This document shows positions 36,623 to 45,202 of a DNA stretch of 64,000 nucleotides, in pieces; the stretch's first letter is position 1; each line of letters starts with the position of its first letter. The notes beneath the pieces were generated by a model that saw only the letters and a program-made list of their open reading frames with translations, was not told the DNA's origin and did no database searches. This DNA is from Sinomonas humi (GTDB lineage: Bacteria; Actinomycetota; Actinomycetes; Actinomycetales; Micrococcaceae): contig NZ_JTDL01000104.1 in assembly GCF_000802235.1 (NCBI RefSeq), forward strand, positions 148,652 to 212,651, in the 5' to 3' direction. Made by a program: the position numbers and the translations under genes.

Positions 36623-37314
36623 GCGGACTCCGCGTCCTCGTCGTCGAGGACGAGGCGATCGCCGCCGATGCGCACGCCGCCTACATCGGGCGTATCGACG
36701 GTTTCACCCACGTCGGCACAGCGCACGACGGCGCCTCGGCCCTGCGGCTGACAGGGGAGCTCGCGGCGGCGGGGACCCCGGTAGACCTCGTGCTGCTCGA
36801 CATGAACCTGCCAGACCTGCACGGGCTCGACGTCGCACGTCGGCTCCGTGCGGCGGGGCATCATCCGGACATTCTCGCGATCACGGCCGTGCGCGAGCTT
36901 CCCGTGGTCCGGCGGGCGATCTCAGCCGGCGTCGTGCAATACCTCATCAAGCCGTTCACGTATGCCGCGTTCGCGGAGCGGCTCGAACACTACCGGGAGT
37001 TCCGCGAATCCCTCTCCCGCTCCGAGGGGACAACGTCTCAGGACGCTGTGGACCAAGCCCTCGCCGCCCTGCGGACTCCCGTGGGAACACCGCTTCCGAA
37101 GGGCCTCTCCCCCGATACCTTGGACTCGATCCGAACGTTTGTCCGGACTCGCGGCACGGCCGTCTCTGCGAACGAAGTCATGGAGGCCGTTGGCGTCTCA
37201 CGCGTCACGGCACGGCGCTATCTCGAACACCTCGCAGACACAGGCGTTCTCACCCGTGCAGCCCGCTATGGGACCCCTGGCCGGCCCGAGAAGGAATACC
37301 GCTGGACGGGCTAG
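36619..37314 (+). CDS. CitB/DcuR-type response regulator
   Basis: A 231-residue partner of the upstream kinase, coupled by a 4-bp overlap. The receiver domain carries acidic residues VVEDEAIAAD, the phospho-acceptor Asp in LVLLDMNLPDLHGLDV near 58 and the conserved Lys in YLIKPFTYAAF near 108. A C-terminal helix-turn-helix (SANEVMEAVGVSRVTARRYLE) binds DNA. It likely activates dctA. Confidence 0.93.
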   Translation: MSGLRVLVVEDEAIAADAHAAYIGRIDGFTHVGTAHDGASALRLTGELAAAGTPVDLVLLDMNLPDLHGLDVARRLRAAGHHPDILAITAVRELPVVRRAISAGVVQYLIKPFTYAAFAERLEHYREFRESLSRSEGTTSQDAVDQALAALRTPVGTPLPKGLSPDTLDSIRTFVRTRGTAVSANEVMEAVGVSRVTARRYLEHLADTGVLTRAARYGTPGRPEKEYRWTG

Positions 37315-37414
37315 CAGCTGCGAGCGTGTACCGGGCCCGTACCTCAAGCCAGCGGCCCCTGCCGTCCGCGCCGTCACAGGCCTAACGTGGTAGCGAGGGA
37401 TCTTCCCTCTGCAC

Positions 37415-37490
37415 GGCAACAAGAAGCAGTGCAACAGGAAGCACAGTGCAATAAGAAGCACCGAGCAACAAGAAGCACCAGGCACAGCAC
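37415..37490 (+). repeat. Imperfect repeats of GCAACAAGAAGCA in a leader region
   Basis: Four variants of GCAACAAGAAGCA follow one another with a period of about 17-19 bp immediately upstream of a small acidic gene. The stretch is unusually A-rich for this genome. It could be a transcript leader or a protein-binding array. Confidence 0.45.
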
Positions 37491-37507
37491 GAAGGGCAGG
37501 AGGAGCG

Positions 37508-37660
37508 ATGAGCACCGAGAACACGGAGCGTATTGCCAGCGAGGCCGACGTCCTCGGCACGCCCAGCCCCCGGAACACGGATGTCTCCGCGATCCCCGAC
37601 GGCTCCGGCAATGACCGGGACGACGACGAGCGGGACGACGAGCGCTTCGACGCGGGCTGA
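37508..37660 (+). CDS. Small acidic protein, 50 residues
   Basis: The frame reads MSTENTERIASEADVLG to ERFDAG and has AGGAG four bases before its ATG. The C-terminal half is strongly acidic (NDRDDDERDDERFD). No family is recognised. It lies 39 bp before another acidic mini-gene, and the two probably share a transcript. Confidence 0.6.
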   Translation: MSTENTERIASEADVLGTPSPRNTDVSAIPDGSGNDRDDDERDDERFDAG

Positions 37661-37699
37661 TCCCCACGGACCGTCGCCACACGAACAGAGGAGCACGCG

Positions 37700-37909
37700 A
37701 TGACGCACGACGTCGACTACGGGAATACGGAGGACGACGACCTCACGGAGCCGCTCGATGGCCGCAACAGTCAAGCCCCTGAGGAGGGCTCTTCGGACAA
37801 CCCCGAGATCCTCGACGAGGTCGATCCCCTTCACGACCCGCACCGTCTCATCGAACTCGACGTGGAAGACGAGGAGCCTAACCCCGATATAGACCTCGGG
37901 TACGACTGA
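37700..37909 (+). CDS. Small acidic protein, 69 residues
   Basis: The ATG is preceded by AGAGGAG. The protein is about one third Asp and Glu (DVDYGNTEDDDLTEPLD, ELDVEDEEPNPDIDLGYD) with no Cys and no membrane segment, so it is probably disordered. Function is unknown. It sits four bases before the nucleotidyltransferase gene. Confidence 0.65.
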   Translation: MTHDVDYGNTEDDDLTEPLDGRNSQAPEEGSSDNPEILDEVDPLHDPHRLIELDVEDEEPNPDIDLGYD

Positions 37910-37913
37910 CGGG

Positions 37914-38543
37914 ATGGCCTTCTCAACCGCTCCGGTCGCAGGAGTGCTGCTTGCCGCGGGCGCGGGACGGCGCTTCGGCGGCCCGAAGGCGCTCGCGGCG
38001 ACGCCCGACGCCGGCGGCTGGCTTGAGCGCGGCGTGGGACTCCTGCTCGACGTCGGCTGTGCCCCGGTTGTCGTGGTCCTGGGCGCCGGCGCAGAAGAGG
38101 CCCGAAGCCTCCTCCCGGCGTCCGAGCCACGCGTCATGCCCGTGGTCGCCGACGATTGGGCAGAAGGCGTGGGCGCCTCCCTCCGAGCCGCCCTCAACGC
38201 CCTGGACGGCATGCCGGCCGCCGCGCCCTGCATAGCCGCCCTTGTGACCCTCGTCGACCTTCCCCGCCTCGCGCCCGAAGCGCTCGAGCGCGTGGCGGGG
38301 ACCGACGTCGTCCCTTCGTCGCTGCGGCGCGCGGTCTACGAGGGGAGTCCGGGGCACCCTGTGCTGATCGGGCGAGACCACTGGCATGACCTGCGGCACA
38401 GCCTCAAGGGCGACGTCGGCGCGGGGCCCTACCTGCGGGCGCACCGCGCCGAGCCCGTCGAGTGCTCCGGGCTCGGCGGGGACGAGGACGTCGACACGCC
38501 GGCTCAGTCCCTGCCCGGCTCCTCGAACAGACCGCCTGCGTGA
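37914..38543 (+). CDS. MobA-like nucleotidyltransferase
   Basis: A 209-residue NTP-transferase. The glycine-rich nucleotide-binding start VLLAAGAGRRFGGPKAL (residues 10-26) is typical of the MobA/MocA family, which attaches CMP or GMP to molybdopterin. LVTLVDLP near 107 provides the metal-binding Asp. There are no other molybdenum cofactor genes nearby, so substrate assignment is open. Its 3' end overlaps the convergent acyl-CoA ligase gene by 40 bp. Confidence 0.82.
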   Translation: MAFSTAPVAGVLLAAGAGRRFGGPKALAATPDAGGWLERGVGLLLDVGCAPVVVVLGAGAEEARSLLPASEPRVMPVVADDWAEGVGASLRAALNALDGMPAAAPCIAALVTLVDLPRLAPEALERVAGTDVVPSSLRRAVYEGSPGHPVLIGRDHWHDLRHSLKGDVGAGPYLRAHRAEPVECSGLGGDEDVDTPAQSLPGSSNRPPA

Positions 38544-40162
38544 TCCTCTTCGGCCTGCTTCGCCAAGACGTAGTGGATTTTCTTGCCTGTCGCAGTCATC
38601 GGAAGATCGTCGATGAAGCGGTAGGCGCGCGGGCGCTTGTAGTTGGCCAGCCCGTCGTCGCCGACGCACCACTCCTCGAGCTGCCTGGCCGTGAGCTCCC
38701 CGTCCCTCCGCACGACGTAGGCGACGACTTTCTGCCCCCACCGCTCGTCGGGCAGCCCCACCACGACGGCGTCCTTGACCCCCGGGTGCGCGGCGAGGAC
38801 CTCCTCGACCTGGACGGGGTGCACGTTCTCACCGCCAGAGATGATCATGTCGTCCTTGCGGCCCAGGATCGTCACGAACTCGCTCTCGTCCCACACGGCC
38901 AGGTCGCCCGTGTAGAACCATCCGTCGTAGAACTTCTCTTCGTTGATGCCGGGGAGATTGGCATAGCTGAACCCGGACTTCGCCGAGCGCATGATGACCT
39001 CGCCCTGCTCCGTGTTGTCATGGGCGACGTGCTCATCCGGCCGCGCGCGGCGGTCGGGGAAGATGCGGACGACGGCGACGTCGTCGTCCGTCGATGCCCT
39101 CCCCGCAGTCCCGGCGTGCTCGGGCAGGTCCTCCGGCCTGAGGAAGGTGTTCCAGAACGTCTCGGTGGTGCCGTAACCGTTGAAGATGCGCGGCGTGAGC
39201 GTGCGCTGATAGCGCAGGGCCGCGGCCTTGTCGAGCGGGGCGCCCATGGTCACGATCCCGCGGAGCGGCCCGAGATCGCGGGGGCTGCGCTCCTGCTCGT
39301 CCGCAAGCATCTCAAGAGTGGTCGGGGCGCCGATGAGGAACGTGATTCCGTGCTCCGCGACCCAGTCGAGGGCCGTCCCGGGGTTGAAAGCGCGCATCGG
39401 GACCACGCTGCCGCCCACGTAGAAGACCGGGTTCGGGCCCCCCGAATACAGGCCGCCTCGATGGAACCAGGGCGTCATGTTGAGCGTGCGGTCGTAGGGC
39501 GTGAGCGGGAAATGCATGATCACGTCGTGGGCCGACATGACCTCCACGAGCGAAGGAAGCGAAACGCCCTTGGGCATCCCGGTGGTTCCGGAGGTGTAGA
39601 GGCGAGTCGTCTCGTCGTAGACCGTCGACGAGGGATCGTAGTCGGGGAGGTTGCCCTGCGCCGCCGCGCGGGCGTGGGCGAAGTCCTCCACCTCGGTGAG
39701 CTCCGCGCCGTCGTCCTTGGGCTCGCCCACGGCGAGTAGCAGCGGGGCGGAATCGACCTGCTTGAGCGCACGGCTCACATTCACCGAGACCTCTCGGTCG
39801 TACACGAAGACGACCGGCTCGCTGTCCCGCAGGATGTGGGCGATCTCGCCGGGAGCGAGTCGGAAGTTGATCGGCACGCCGACGGCGCCGATCCGCTGGG
39901 TCGCGAGGTAGAGGAGCACGAACTCGAGACCGTTGAACAGCTGGTACAGCACGCGGTCGCCCTTGCCGACGCCCCGTTCGGCGAGCGCGAGCGCCGTGCG
40001 GTCGACTTCCGCTGCAAGCGCGCCGTAGTTGAGCTCGACTCCCGTGACCGGGTCGAAGAACGCGGGGCGGTCCCGGTAGCGGCGCACGTTGCGGCGGAAG
40101 CCGGCCTCGTACGTGAACTCGTGCTCGAAGTAATTCCTGAAGCGACCGGCGTCGTATGCCAT
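38504..40162 (-). CDS. AMP-dependent acyl-CoA synthetase/ligase
   Basis: A 552-residue ANL-superfamily enzyme that activates a carboxylic acid as acyl-AMP and then acyl-CoA. Motifs are YTSGTTGMPKG near 188, FNGYGTTETFW near 325, GWFYTGDLAVWDE near 425, GRKDDMIISGGENVHP near 444 and the catalytic-lysine region PMTATGKKIHYVL near 528. The substrate (medium- or long-chain or aromatic acid) cannot be set from sequence. The divergence of its motifs is within family norms. It is followed by the GntR gene upstream on the same strand. Confidence 0.9.
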   Translation of the reverse strand: MAYDAGRFRNYFEHEFTYEAGFRRNVRRYRDRPAFFDPVTGVELNYGALAAEVDRTALALAERGVGKGDRVLYQLFNGLEFVLLYLATQRIGAVGVPINFRLAPGEIAHILRDSEPVVFVYDREVSVNVSRALKQVDSAPLLLAVGEPKDDGAELTEVEDFAHARAAAQGNLPDYDPSSTVYDETTRLYTSGTTGMPKGVSLPSLVEVMSAHDVIMHFPLTPYDRTLNMTPWFHRGGLYSGGPNPVFYVGGSVVPMRAFNPGTALDWVAEHGITFLIGAPTTLEMLADEQERSPRDLGPLRGIVTMGAPLDKAAALRYQRTLTPRIFNGYGTTETFWNTFLRPEDLPEHAGTAGRASTDDDVAVVRIFPDRRARPDEHVAHDNTEQGEVIMRSAKSGFSYANLPGINEEKFYDGWFYTGDLAVWDESEFVTILGRKDDMIISGGENVHPVQVEEVLAAHPGVKDAVVVGLPDERWGQKVVAYVVRRDGELTARQLEEWCVGDDGLANYKRPRAYRFIDDLPMTATGKKIHYVLAKQAEEDHAGGLFEEPGRD

Positions 40163-40222
40163 GCCGCTGCCTCCCTTCGCGGTTGAACAACTACTCGCGA
40201 AGGCTACTCCTTAGGATCCCCG

Positions 40223-40879
40223 TCAGCTGACGAGCGTCCTCGCCGCGCCGTCCATGTGATCGTGGATGGTCTCGCGGGCCAACGCGGCATCCCCCGACTC
40301 GATCGCGTTCACGATCTTGCGGTGGCGGTCGATTCCCATGTTCTCGGTTGCCCGCTCAGAGCCCGCGAACATGATCGACATGCGGATGGAGCCCTCGAGC
40401 GACTCCCACGAGTGGAGGAGCGTCTCGTTGCCCGAAAGCCTGCAGAGGAGACGATGGAAATCGAGGTCGGCTTCGATTCGGTCCTCGAGACCCCGCCCGC
40501 TCGCATCCTCCATCGATTCGATGGCAGCCCGCAGCTCGCCCACCGCGCGAGCCCGGCGGGGCTGCTCGATGAGCGTCTGGGCGGCGAGGGATTCGAGCGC
40601 GGCGCGCACCCCGAAGATGTCCCGGATCTCCTTCGCATCGAGATGCCGGACGCTCAGGCGGCCGCGCGGCCCTGCCGAGGCGAGCCCTTCCTGCTGGAGC
40701 TGGCGCAACGCTTCGCGCAGGGTCCCGCGGCTTATCCCGAGCCGTTCAGACAGCTCGGTCTCGACGAGATGGCGGCCTGGCTCGAGTTCACCGGACGTGA
40801 TGGCGCGGCGCAGCGCAACCAGAGCCTGTTCCCGCAGGCTCGTCTTCTCGAGACCCAGCAGGGCTGCCGTGGCCGCCAT
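40223..40879 (-). CDS. GntR-family (FadR/FCD) transcriptional regulator
   Basis: A 218-residue repressor-type protein with an N-terminal winged HTH (LVETELSERLGISRGTLREALRQLQQEG) and a C-terminal FCD ligand-binding domain with metal ligands suggested by DLDFHRLLCRLSGNE and EIRDIFGVRAALE. The ATG at 40879 is chosen because AAGGAG lies six bases upstream; an ATG ten codons earlier lacks a site. A TTGTCAACTGTC element in its own promoter matches those in the nearby sugar operon promoter, so it probably controls that locus and itself. Confidence 0.9.
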   Translation of the reverse strand: MAATAALLGLEKTSLREQALVALRRAITSGELEPGRHLVETELSERLGISRGTLREALRQLQQEGLASAGPRGRLSVRHLDAKEIRDIFGVRAALESLAAQTLIEQPRRARAVGELRAAIESMEDASGRGLEDRIEADLDFHRLLCRLSGNETLLHSWESLEGSIRMSIMFAGSERATENMGIDRHRKIVNAIESGDAALARETIHDHMDGAARTLVS

Positions 40880-40914
40880 TTCGAACTCCTTGGATAGGTG
40901 CCGCATCACACGGC

Positions 40915-40929
40915 ATTGTCAACTGTCAT
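40915..40929. promoter_or_regulatory. Candidate operator upstream of the GntR gene
   Basis: ATTGTCAACTGTCAT, 36 bp upstream of the GntR start codon, is related to the ACTGTCRACAGT palindromes in the 44,201-44,286 region. It suggests autoregulation. Confidence 0.5.
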
Positions 40930-40964
40930 CATAGGCCAGCCCACTTGGAACCCGGCCGAGCGGC

Positions 40965-41978
40965 TCACCCGAGCTCGGCGAGGACGCGTTCGACGATGCG
41001 GTCCTTCGAGAGTCCGTACCGCTCGTGGAGCGTCGGGAGCGCGCCGGCGTCAAGGAACGCATCCGGCAGCCCGATCGGGACGACGCGGCGAGCCTGGCCG
41101 CGGCGGACAAGGGCCGACGCGACGGTCTCGAACAGGCCTCCGACCACTGTGTGGTTCTCGAGCGTCACCGCGAGGCGGTCACCGGCCAGCTCGGCCAGGA
41201 CGGTCTCCTCGTCGAAGGGCTTGAGTGTGGGCGTGTGGACGACGGCGACATCCACTCTGTGCGCGGCCAGCGCCTCTGCGGCCTGGAGGGCTCGCATGGT
41301 CATGAGCCCGGAGGAGACGAGCACGACGTCGCGCCCGCCCCGCAGGACCTTGGCCTTGCCGAGTTCGAACTTGTAGTCGTACTCGTCCAGGACGGAGGGC
41401 ACCTTGCCGCGGAGCAGCCGCAGGTACGTCGGCCCCTTCGAGGCGGCGAGCTGCGGCACCGCCTGGGCGATGTCGACGGCGTCGCACGGGTCAACGATGG
41501 TGAGGTTCGGCATTCCGCGGAAGATCGCGACGTCCTCCGTGGCCTGGTGGCTCGGCCCGTAGCCCGTGGTCAGGCCCGGGAGGCCGCCAACTATGTTCAC
41601 GTTGAGCTCGGGCTCGGCGATGTCGAGACAGATGAAGTCGTACGCCCGCCGGGCGGCGAAGACCGAGTACGTCGTGGCGAACGGGACGAGGCCCGCTTGA
41701 GCCATTCCGGCCGCGGCGCCGAAGAGCAGCTGCTCGGCCATGCCCATCTGGAAGTACCGCTCCGGGTGCGTCTGGGCGAAGATGTGCAGGTCGGTGTACT
41801 TGCCTAGGTCCGCGGTCAGCCCGACGATCCGCTCATCCTGCTCGGCGAGCTCGGCGAGGGCGTTGCCGAACGGGGCCGGGATGGTGCGCTGGCCGGGGTC
41901 CGCGAACGATGCGATCATCGCCGAGGTCTTGAGCTTCGGGCCCTTCGGGGCCGTTGTGGTCGCTGCGCCTGTCGTCAC
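40965..41978 (-). CDS. Transketolase, C-terminal subunit
   Basis: A 337-residue half-transketolase holding the pyrimidine-binding and C-terminal domains. Signatures are TIPAPFGNALAELAEQDERIVGLTADLGKYT near 22 and the TPP-contact Glu region FQMGMAEQLLFGAAAGMA near 73, with YGPSHQATEDVAIFRGMPN near 125. The GTG at 41978 follows AGGAGG and overlaps the TGA of the N-terminal subunit gene (GTGA). Split transketolases of this type often serve a dedicated catabolic route rather than the pentose phosphate pathway; D-apulose-4-phosphate transketolase is a known case. Confidence 0.9.
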   Translation of the reverse strand: MTTGAATTTAPKGPKLKTSAMIASFADPGQRTIPAPFGNALAELAEQDERIVGLTADLGKYTDLHIFAQTHPERYFQMGMAEQLLFGAAAGMAQAGLVPFATTYSVFAARRAYDFICLDIAEPELNVNIVGGLPGLTTGYGPSHQATEDVAIFRGMPNLTIVDPCDAVDIAQAVPQLAASKGPTYLRLLRGKVPSVLDEYDYKFELGKAKVLRGGRDVVLVSSGLMTMRALQAAEALAAHRVDVAVVHTPTLKPFDEETVLAELAGDRLAVTLENHTVVGGLFETVASALVRRGQARRVVPIGLPDAFLDAGALPTLHERYGLSKDRIVERVLAELG

Positions 41979-42847
41979 AGTGCCGCCTCCTGACGGGTCT
42001 CGGTCCTTGCACGATGGCCCTCGTCGAGCTGCTCGCGGCAGATCGCCCATTCGTGTTCCTCGATGCGCATGAAGTGGGCCTTCTCGCGCTCCTCAAGGAG
42101 GGGAACCCCTCGCCCCACCTTGGTGTCGCACAGGATCACGGAGGGAGCGCCGTCGTCCGCGGCCTGAGCGGCGACGGCGTCGAACGCGGCGAGGAGCGCT
42201 GGGACGTCGTTGCCGTCCACCCGCTGCACGTTCCAACCGCAGGCGGCCCACTTCTCCACCACCGGTTCGGTGCGCAGGACTCCAGCCGTCGGCCCGTCCG
42301 CCTGGAGGGCATTGATGTCGACGACGGCGGTCAGGCGACCGAGGCGGTGGTGGGCCGCGCCCATCGCGGCCTCCCACGTCGAGCCCTCGTCAAGCTCGCC
42401 GTCGGAGAGGAAGTTCACGACGCGGGCGGGGTTGCCCCTGGCCCGCAGGCCGAGGGCGTAGCCGACCGCGACTGTGAGCCCGTGGCCGAGGGACCCCCCG
42501 GAGATCTCCATTCCCGGGGTGTACGTGGACATGCCGGACATCGGCAGCCGCGAATCGTCCGAGCCGTACGTCTCGAGCTCCTCGACTGGGACGATCCCGG
42601 CCTCGGCGAACGCCGCGTACAGCCCGATCGCGTAGTGCCCAGTCGAGAGGAGGAACCGGTCCCGCCCCTCCCACTCGGGCTCCGCGGGCCGGAACGTGAG
42701 CTGGTCCGTGTAGAGGGCCGCGAGGATGTCGGCGGCACCGAGGGCCTGGCCCACGTAGCCCTGGCCCTGGACCTCCCCCATTCCGAGGGCGTAACGGCGG
42801 ATCCGATACGCCGCGTCCTCTACTCCTGCGATCCGCGACGCCTTCAT
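41975..42847 (-). CDS. Transketolase, N-terminal subunit
   Basis: A 290-residue TPP-binding half of a split transketolase. The TPP-Mg motif starts at FLSDGELDEGSTWEAAM near 145 and ends with VVDINALQADG near 173; TGHYAIGLYAAFAEAG lies near 69 and EISGGSLGHGLTVAVGYALG near 113. It overlaps the transporter stop by four bases (ATGA) and the C-terminal subunit start by four bases, so the three genes form a tight operon. Confidence 0.92.
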   Translation of the reverse strand: MKASRIAGVEDAAYRIRRYALGMGEVQGQGYVGQALGAADILAALYTDQLTFRPAEPEWEGRDRFLLSTGHYAIGLYAAFAEAGIVPVEELETYGSDDSRLPMSGMSTYTPGMEISGGSLGHGLTVAVGYALGLRARGNPARVVNFLSDGELDEGSTWEAAMGAAHHRLGRLTAVVDINALQADGPTAGVLRTEPVVEKWAACGWNVQRVDGNDVPALLAAFDAVAAQAADDGAPSVILCDTKVGRGVPLLEEREKAHFMRIEEHEWAICREQLDEGHRARTETRQEAAL

Positions 42848-44181
42848 GCGCGCACCTCGTGCGGGGTTTCCTCAGTGGCCTTCGCTGCGGCCTCGCGCAC
42901 CGCGCGGCCCCACGTCTCGCGGGTCGAGAGCGCGGCCCACAGGCCAATCGCGCCGTACAGGCTGAACAGGAGGGCCGGGCCCAGCCAGCCAAGCCATACG
43001 AAGAGGATCGTGGTGATGAACGGTGTGAAGCCCGAGACCATGGCTGAGATCTGGTAGGCGAGGGAGGCACCGGACGAGCGGGTGTTGGCGCGGAAGAGCT
43101 CCGGGAACCAGGAACCCTGCACGCCGGCGAGGGAGTTCTGGCACACGGCGTACGCGATGACGATCGTTGCGACGACGAACAGGACCAGCCCGGTGTTGAC
43201 GAGCAGGAACATGGGAACGCCGAACAGCACCGCGAACAGGCACGACCAGATGTAGATGGGGCGCCGTCCGATCCGGTCCGTGAGCTGGCCCCAGGCGGTC
43301 GTTGCCCAGATGCCGATCGCCGATGCGATGCAGAGGGCGATGAGCGTCTCCGTGGTGTTCGCAAGGTGCTTGCTGTTGAGATACGAGATCATGTACGTCA
43401 CCGAAACGGCGTAGCCGGCGGTCTCGGCAATCCGGAGCCCGATGCCGCGGACGATGTTGCGCCAGTCGTGCTTGACGACCTCGACGAGCGGGGCCTTGGT
43501 GAGCTGACCCGATTCCTTGACGTCCTCGAAGACCGGTGACTCCGGCACCTTGGTTCGGATCACAATGCCGACGGCGACAAGCAGGATGCTGGCCAGGAAC
43601 GGGACGCGCCATGCCCAGCTTCCGCCGAGGTGGACGCTCACGAGGAACACGAGGTTCGCAAGGAGGAGCCCCACGGGGAACCCCGACTGGACCATGCCCG
43701 TGAACTTGCCCTTGCTCTTCCAAGGGGCATGCTCGTACGCCATCAGGATTGCGCCGCCCCACTCAGCGCCGAACGCGATGCCTTGGATGATGCGCACGGT
43801 GACGAGCAGCGCGGGCGCCAGTAGGCCGACCTGTGCGTAGGTCGGAAGCAGCCCGATCGCGAACGTCGCAAGGCCCATGGCGATGAGCGAGGCGACAAGG
43901 ACTGGCTTGCGACCCAGGCGATCACCGAGGTGGCCGCCGATGAAGCCACCCAGCGGTCGCGCAGCGAAGCCGACGCCGAGGGTCGCGAAGGACGCAAGGG
44001 TGCCCGCGAGGGGATCAGCCCCGGGGAAGAAGGCCTTGCCGAGATAGAGAGCGGCGGCAGTGCCGAAGCCGATGAAGTCGTAGGTCTCGATCACAGCACC
44101 GACTGAGGAGCCGATCGCCACGCGACGTGCGTCCGGGGTGCCATGGACCGGGCCGCGAAGGGCCAGAGCCTCGTTGCTCAA
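42844..44181 (-). CDS. MFS transporter, metabolite:H+ symporter (MHS) type
   Basis: A 445-residue transporter with about 12 membrane helices. MHS/MFS signatures are the loop 2-3 motif GGHLGDRLGRKPVLV near 79 and IRIIQGIAFGAEWGGA-like sequence near 125. The TTG start at 44181 is chosen for its GGAAGGA site; the longer frame upstream would read into the operator region. MHS members carry organic acids, betaines or small polyols. It is the first gene of the operon with the split transketolase, so it presumably imports the substrate of that route. Confidence 0.88.
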   Translation of the reverse strand: MSNEALALRGPVHGTPDARRVAIGSSVGAVIETYDFIGFGTAAALYLGKAFFPGADPLAGTLASFATLGVGFAARPLGGFIGGHLGDRLGRKPVLVASLIAMGLATFAIGLLPTYAQVGLLAPALLVTVRIIQGIAFGAEWGGAILMAYEHAPWKSKGKFTGMVQSGFPVGLLLANLVFLVSVHLGGSWAWRVPFLASILLVAVGIVIRTKVPESPVFEDVKESGQLTKAPLVEVVKHDWRNIVRGIGLRIAETAGYAVSVTYMISYLNSKHLANTTETLIALCIASAIGIWATTAWGQLTDRIGRRPIYIWSCLFAVLFGVPMFLLVNTGLVLFVVATIVIAYAVCQNSLAGVQGSWFPELFRANTRSSGASLAYQISAMVSGFTPFITTILFVWLGWLGPALLFSLYGAIGLWAALSTRETWGRAVREAAAKATEETPHEVRA

Positions 44182-44200
44182 TTGAACTTCCTTCCAGAAA

Positions 44201-44286
44201 TGTCGACGGTTGACATGGTAGCCAGTGTGCGCCGCATCACGTCCCACTGTCAACAGTCGACTCTTATAGTTGACTGTCGACAGTCA
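44201..44286. promoter_or_regulatory. Cluster of three palindromic operators between divergent operons
   Basis: ATGTC-GACGGTT-GACAT (44200-44216), ACTGTCAACAGT (44246-44257) and the perfect 16-base palindrome TGACTGTCGACAGTCA (44271-44286) lie between the transporter and isomerase genes. A -35/-10 pair for the rightward operon, TTGACT at 44270 and TACCGT at 44294 with 18-bp spacing, overlaps the third palindrome, a repressor-like layout. The likely binder is the GntR protein encoded at 40,223-40,879. Confidence 0.65.
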
Positions 44287-44331
44287 GCTCCCCTACCGTG
44301 GTGTGCATCACCTCACCGGAAGGACACGACG

Positions 44332-45156
44332 ATGTTCCACCCCCGGCTTGGCTGCTCCTCGATCAGCTTCCGGCACCAAGACCTCCCGACGGCGCTCGCG
44401 ACCATGTCAGGGCTCGGCTTCGAGGAGATCGACCTCGGCGCCCTCCCAGGGGTTTGCGACCATGTGCCGTTCGTCCTCGACGACGACGCGGTCACGGCTG
44501 TTTCGAAGCAGGTCGCTGCGAGCGGCCTCCGCGTGCGGTCAGTGAACGGGGACATCGGCGACCTCAACGCACCCCTAGGCCTTGCTGCCGGGGCGACCCG
44601 ACAGGAGCACCTCGACCGTCTCCTCGACCTCACCGAGGCCGTCGGCGCCCTTGCCCTGGTCCTTCCCTGCGGTGCCCTCGACCACGAACCCGTTCGGACA
44701 CTCAAGCAAGACCTCGACCTGGTCTCTGCCGAACTCGCTGCCGCAGCCGTCGCAGCGTCCGACCGCCGGCTCGAACTCTGGACCGAATCGCTCCACGTTC
44801 TCCGCCTCTCCTGGAACCTAGATCGTGCCCTCGCCCTCGCAAAGCGCCTGGACGGGACCGGCGTCCGCCACGTCCTCGACGCGAGCCACGCCGTCGCCTC
44901 GGGTGGAGACTTCGGGGAGGCCGCCCGCGCACTAGGCGACAGGATCGCCCACGTCCATCTCAGGGACGCGGTCGAAGGCGACATCCACCGCAGCATCGGC
45001 GCGGGGAACGTTGACTTCGCCGGCGGCCTCACGACCCTGCGAGACCTCGGCTACGCCGGCCACTTCACGCTCGAACTCGAGACCCGAGATCTCGAACACT
45101 CCCAACGGCCAGCGGCTGCGGCCAAGGCAGCAGACTTCATCACCGCCATCATCTGA
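44332..45156 (+). CDS. TIM-barrel sugar isomerase/epimerase (hydroxypyruvate isomerase-like)
   Basis: A 274-residue AP-endonuclease-2 fold enzyme. It starts MFHPRLGCSSISFRHQDLP and has metal-ligand regions LELWTESLHVLRL near 141, HVLDASHAVASGGD near 177, IAHVHLRDAVEGD near 206 and FTLELETRD near 242. The ATG at 44332 follows GGAAGG. Family members isomerise hydroxypyruvate, keto sugars or decarboxylate oxo-sugar acids. It leads the rightward operon of the probable sugar or polyol catabolism locus. Confidence 0.82.
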   Translation: MFHPRLGCSSISFRHQDLPTALATMSGLGFEEIDLGALPGVCDHVPFVLDDDAVTAVSKQVAASGLRVRSVNGDIGDLNAPLGLAAGATRQEHLDRLLDLTEAVGALALVLPCGALDHEPVRTLKQDLDLVSAELAAAAVAASDRRLELWTESLHVLRLSWNLDRALALAKRLDGTGVRHVLDASHAVASGGDFGEAARALGDRIAHVHLRDAVEGDIHRSIGAGNVDFAGGLTTLRDLGYAGHFTLELETRDLEHSQRPAAAAKAADFITAII

Positions 45157-45202
45157 CAACAGGAAACAAGATCTGCCGAGAGGCAAGCAAGGAAGCATCA
45201 CC

